Positions 7,562 through 10,118 of a stretch of DNA of 10,118 nucleotides are shown piece by piece. The notes under the pieces are model-generated. The model did not search any database and was not told where the DNA came from. It saw only the letters and a list, made by a program, of their open reading frames with translations. The DNA comes from Larix sibirica (Eukaryota > Streptophyta > Pinopsida > Pinales > Pinaceae), in NCBI GenBank assembly GCA_004151065.3, contig NWUY0300001120.1:50908-61025 (forward strand), read 5' to 3'. Every line of letters starts with the position of its first letter. The stretch's first letter is position 1. The position numbers and the translations under genes are program-made.

Positions 7562-8785
7562 CCTTGAGATGGAGTTGAGTTATTTGTTACAAATATAATA
7601 TAATGATTAAATTTATCAACCAATCATATTGTTAAAATAAATGTTAAAAACAAGAAGATATAATACAATATTGAATCAAAAGCTAATTAAATTATAGGAA
7701 AATTTGAGAAGAATAGAACAAAATGTTAGATTATCTGATAATGGACATTCTTAGTAATATATATCCACTTTCAATAAAATTTCAAGAGTGACTAATCTTG
7801 TAAAAAGTTCTCGAGTTACATTGTTGTTTAAAATGTTTGGGAATGTAAGATCCTATAGATTTGATAGTTATGTATATATGGATGAGATTTATATTTAAAT
7901 TTTTAGATTTGACATAATATTTATTGCAGATGGAAGTTAATGAAGATGATTTTCCTACCAAAATAAAATGCAACAATGAATTAATTTCAGATAGAGTAAA
8001 TACAATCAAAATATAACAATAAAACAATTCACAAAAGACTAGAAGTTGTTTTTTTTATTAAATCTCGTGAATAAGGATTCTAACTTGATACATTTAATTA
8101 AAATTGAGAATATAGTTTTTACACATCATAAATCACATTTCTATGTTCAAGTTCACTGCATTAGAATAAATCCAATTTCTCTAACATTAAAATATTAGAA
8201 TAAAACCTTTCATCTAAAAGATCATAGTCGCTACTAAAAACACAAATAGGGAACTATTGATCCAACTTGAAATATCTTAATAAAATCATTCTATAATTTA
8301 TATATATGTTTTAAAAAAACATAGATATAAGGGAGAAAAAAAATTGGTTGCCACTCCTTGATTAATGGTGAAAGCCATAGGTATTTTATAAAACATAAAT
8401 GGTTGATCAATGCTATCAATTGAAATGGAACAAGGAGATGGAACAAGAGAGAATAATTATGCATTATTAAACAAAAGATAAATCACTACCCTATGAGATA
8501 ACTATAGAACTATAATACAATAATGATGTGTTACCATCACGATGAGATTTTGTCGGTGTCTCTAGTGAGCCTATTGTTATAGTTGTATTTGGTCACCTTT
8601 TCCCATATGCATCTTGTTGGCAAACAATTGATCATTAGGCAAGTTTTTATTTCTCTAAAGTTTGCTTTCTCCAAAATTTATGATTTGATCACGTTTTCCC
8701 TTAGCACAACTCACAGGTTTCCCATGAGCTTCCTTAAGGAAACTTGCAAGAACATCTATAAACATGGAAAACATAATTAAAGAAT
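7562..8785. other. A+T-rich spacer, no gene seen
   Basis: This stretch is strongly A+T-rich. The short ORFs in it have the low-complexity composition of chance ORFs and no family motif. Apart from a hairpin at 8299-8329, nothing identifiable was found. Confidence 0.6.
8299..8329. repeat. A+T-rich imperfect hairpin
   Basis: TATATATGTTTT is followed after a few A residues by AAAACATAGATATA, a near-perfect inverted repeat with a tiny loop. No transposon arms were found beyond it. Confidence 0.45.
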
Positions 8786-8796
8786 ATTAAATGTGT
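8786..8796 (+). repeat. Target-site duplication, left copy
   Basis: ATTAAATGTGT, an exact 11-base match to 9038-9048, directly before the tRNA-like head of the insert. Confidence 0.7.
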
Positions 8797-8801
8797 GCTC
8801 C

Positions 8802-8812
8802 TAGCTAGGTGG
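8802..8812 (+). promoter_or_regulatory. Pol III A box of the SINE
   Basis: TAGCTAGGTGG, matching the T-R-G-C and G-G core of the A box of tRNA genes. Confidence 0.55.
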
Positions 8813-8860
8813 GTTAGCTTGAGTAATTGAATGCTGTGAATTGCAAGCTGTAGGTCATGG

Positions 8861-8871
8861 GGTTAAATCCC
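8861..8871 (+). promoter_or_regulatory. Pol III B box of the SINE
   Basis: GGTTAAATCCC, agreeing with GGTTCGANTCC except for the decayed CG pair, a common methylation-driven change in plant repeats. Confidence 0.6.
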
Positions 8872-9037
8872 TAGGATGGATTCATATGTGAATATTGTTG
8901 GTCTCACTCAATGTCCCTGCTAAGTTAGGTTGTCAAAAGTGCAATCAAACGATTTACCCTAGTTACCATCCTGGAAATGAGGGGGTGTGCCAAGAGGGTT
9001 TCTTATGATTCATTTCATTGAAAAAGGTTTAAAGTGC

Positions 9038-9048
9038 ATTAAATGTGT
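9038..9048 (+). repeat. Target-site duplication, right copy
   Basis: ATTAAATGTGT, identical to 8786-8796, closing the SINE insertion. Confidence 0.7.
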
Positions 9049-9146
9049 TCTATTGAATGAAAGTATGGGTTTTGTATGAGCCTGTACATGCCATAACTTC
9101 TATCCCCAACTGTTGACTAAATTGTCATTGATTCCAACAAGTGTGT

Positions 9147-9147
9147 N
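9147..9147. other. Single ambiguous base (N)
   Basis: Unlike the N at 5370, no duplicated sequence flanks it, so it may be an uncalled base or a join without overlap. Confidence 0.6.
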
Positions 9148-9175
9148 CCAGGAGGGCTCAAAAACCTTGGCTCTT

Positions 9176-9183
9176 TATATATA
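9176..9183 (+). promoter_or_regulatory. Possible TATA box
   Basis: TATATATA in the context CTCTTTATATATAGGCAC resembles a plant core promoter. The next 200 bases are less A+T-rich than their surroundings and contain pyrimidine-rich patches like a 5' UTR. There is no proven gene downstream, so this is only a candidate. Confidence 0.3.
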
Positions 9184-9291
9184 GGCACAATTATCTGGAA
9201 CACCTTAGTTTTTAAGTTCAACCACCTGTAACATCTCCCTACTTTCGGCACAACCACCTGGATCACCGCGCTTCTCTCGCAAAATAAAATA

Positions 9292-9405
9292 ATGTCGGAA
9301 AGACACACACTTAATAACGGGAATCTCCTCCACCTAGGGAGAAGAGCAATTCAGTTTCTCTCAGTGGATACGATGAGCTATTCTATGTCTATGTCTGGCA
9401 ATTAG
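9292..9405 (+). other. 37-codon ORF downstream of the TATA-like box, uncertain
   Basis: The ORF begins MSERHTLNNGNLLHLGRRAI and ends VDTMSYSMSMSGN before a TAG. It lies about 110 bases after the TATA-like sequence and its composition is more protein-like than other small ORFs here. I do not recognise it. It could be a small peptide, an upstream ORF, part of a first exon, or chance; chance is the default. Confidence 0.13.
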
Positions 9406-9470
9406 CAATTGTTTACAAGATAATGTATTAAGTTTCCATTCTGTCAATTCATCAAACAACTCGGATAAGA

Positions 9471-9878
9471 GTACTCCAACTAAGATGAAAATTCCCGCTC
9501 TTGAAACATAAATTATCCTACTCAAAACTTCCCCAAACTTTTGGGCAAGCGTTCACCGTCAGTAAATGTTTAATTTGATACTGTAAATCAAAGTTTAAAT
9601 TTATGGTTGGATAGATAGCTTTAATGGTGGAGTGTTTTCAATTTTATTAAAAAAGCCTCCGGATCCATCTTTTAAACTGTACTCCATCTAAGATGAAAAT
9701 TCCCGCTCCTGAAACATATCGTACTCAAAACTTCCCCAAATATTTGGGCAAGCTTTCGCCGACTGGAAATGTTTAATGTGAGACTGTAAATCAAAGTTTT
9801 ATGGTTGGATAGATAGCTTTAATGGTGGAGTGTTTTCAATTTTATTAAAAAAGCCTTCAGATCCATCTTGTAAACTGA
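9471..9878 (+). repeat. 208-bp tandem duplication
   Basis: Copy 1 is 9471-9678 and copy 2 is 9679-9878, adjacent and in the same orientation, close to 88% identical with a few small deletions in copy 2. Shared landmarks are GATGAAAATTCCCGCTC, ACTCAAAACTTCCCCAAA, ATGGTTGGATAGATAGC and TTTATTAAAAAAGCC. It has no coding character on either strand. Confidence 0.9.
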
Positions 9879-10118
9879 GTATCTTTGCTACCTATCTCAC
9901 TCGATATCCCTACCCAGTTTTGGATTTTATACATACATTTAAACAGCCTACCTTACTCACTGTATACATTATACATACATTTGAGCAAGCCTTCAAACTT
10001 TTACATTAATCATGAACAGGTAACCATAAAATGACAAAACTAAGCAAAGCCTTGTGCTGTAAAGAAAGTTCTGAAACTCACAAGATGCAGGATGCGTGAG
10101 GCACGGCTTTCTACTGTT
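9879..10118. other. Right-edge sequence, no definite gene
   Basis: A 12-base motif ATACATACATTT occurs twice (near 9929 and 9970) with partly similar flanks. G+C rises in the last 40 bases, and a frame from ATG at 10092 stays open to the edge for nine codons. A CAG/GTAACC string near 10018-10026 looks like a splice donor. None of this is enough to call a gene. Confidence 0.3.

Larger units (their letters stand above)
8797..9037 (+). mobile_element. Candidate tRNA-derived SINE (241 bp)
   Basis: The insert is bounded by perfect 11-bp direct repeats. Its head carries TAGCTAGGTGG (8802-8812), close to the pol III A box (TRGCNNAGYNGG), and GGTTAAATCCC (8861-8871), close to the B box (GGTTCGANTCC), 59 bases apart. 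That spacing is at the long end for tRNA-derived SINEs and too long for an ordinary tRNA. The tRNA-like head is followed by an unrelated body containing a 7-bp inverted repeat (8873-8879 with 8966-8972). The 3' end is not a clean poly(A) or poly(T) tail but includes an A-rich run shortly before the repeat. A SINE would be copied by LINE machinery in trans; it encodes no protein. The exact 5' end is ambiguous by a few bases. No second copy is in the window, so the family cannot be named. Confidence 0.65.

Noticed and set aside
6564-8780. Small ORFs at 6564-6746, 7782-8027 and 8583-8780
   Set aside because: Their composition follows the local A+T-rich DNA, with no recognisable domain and no flanking gene signals.
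8795-8875. Functional tRNA gene
   Set aside because: The A-to-B box distance is longer than in an ordinary tRNA, and I could not form a convincing acceptor stem and anticodon arm. Flanking direct repeats point to a SINE.
9117-9308. Minus-strand 63-codon ORF
   Set aside because: It reads through the N at 9147 and shows no domain; the opposite strand carries the better promoter-like signal.
1-10118. CRISPR, prokaryotic defence system or operon
   Set aside because: No spaced short repeats, no ribosome-binding sites and no bacterial gene families; the content is plant repeat DNA.

Overview
The window looks like nuclear intergenic DNA from a seed plant. It holds decayed LTR-retrotransposon sequence, an A+T-rich spacer rich in small repeats, and a likely tRNA-derived SINE. 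No intact protein-coding gene is visible. Very old, heavily broken Ty3/gypsy copies would suit a large, slowly turning-over genome such as a conifer, but nothing here fixes the species. There are no bacterial operons, ribosome-binding sites or CRISPR arrays.

The left 6.46 kb is, on the minus strand, a head-to-tail pair of truncated Ty3/gypsy elements. Read 5' to 3' on the minus strand, copy B starts with an LTR (6456-5988). A degenerate primer-binding site (5985-5972), a leader of about 1 kb, gag (from 4538), protease and the first part of reverse transcriptase follow. RT stops near 2772, where it is joined directly to the primer-binding site of copy A (2771-2758). Copy A repeats the order leader, gag (from 1741), protease, RT start, and runs off the left edge inside RT. 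The copies are roughly 85% identical by eye. They share some lesions and differ in others. Both are pseudogenes.

Inside copy B's leader, 404 bases are present twice (4966-5369 and 5371-5774), separated by one N, with five mismatches and no indel. Removing one copy restores colinearity with copy A. This is most simply an unmerged contig overlap, not biology.

The right 3.66 kb is A+T-rich and non-coding. It holds a 61-bp tandem duplication (6979-7100), a diverged 110-bp tandem duplication (7342-7561), a diverged dispersed pair (about 6475-6600 and 7145-7270) and a 208-bp tandem duplication (9471-9878). At 8797-9037 a 241-bp insert with pol III A- and B-box-like motifs is flanked by 11-bp perfect direct repeats, which is the signature of a SINE. 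A TATA-like box at 9176-9183, followed by a 37-codon ORF, is a weak hint of a gene start near the right edge.

The most notable items are the retroelement junction placed exactly at a primer-binding site, the lesions shared by both copies, the SINE, and the probable assembly artefact around the N.
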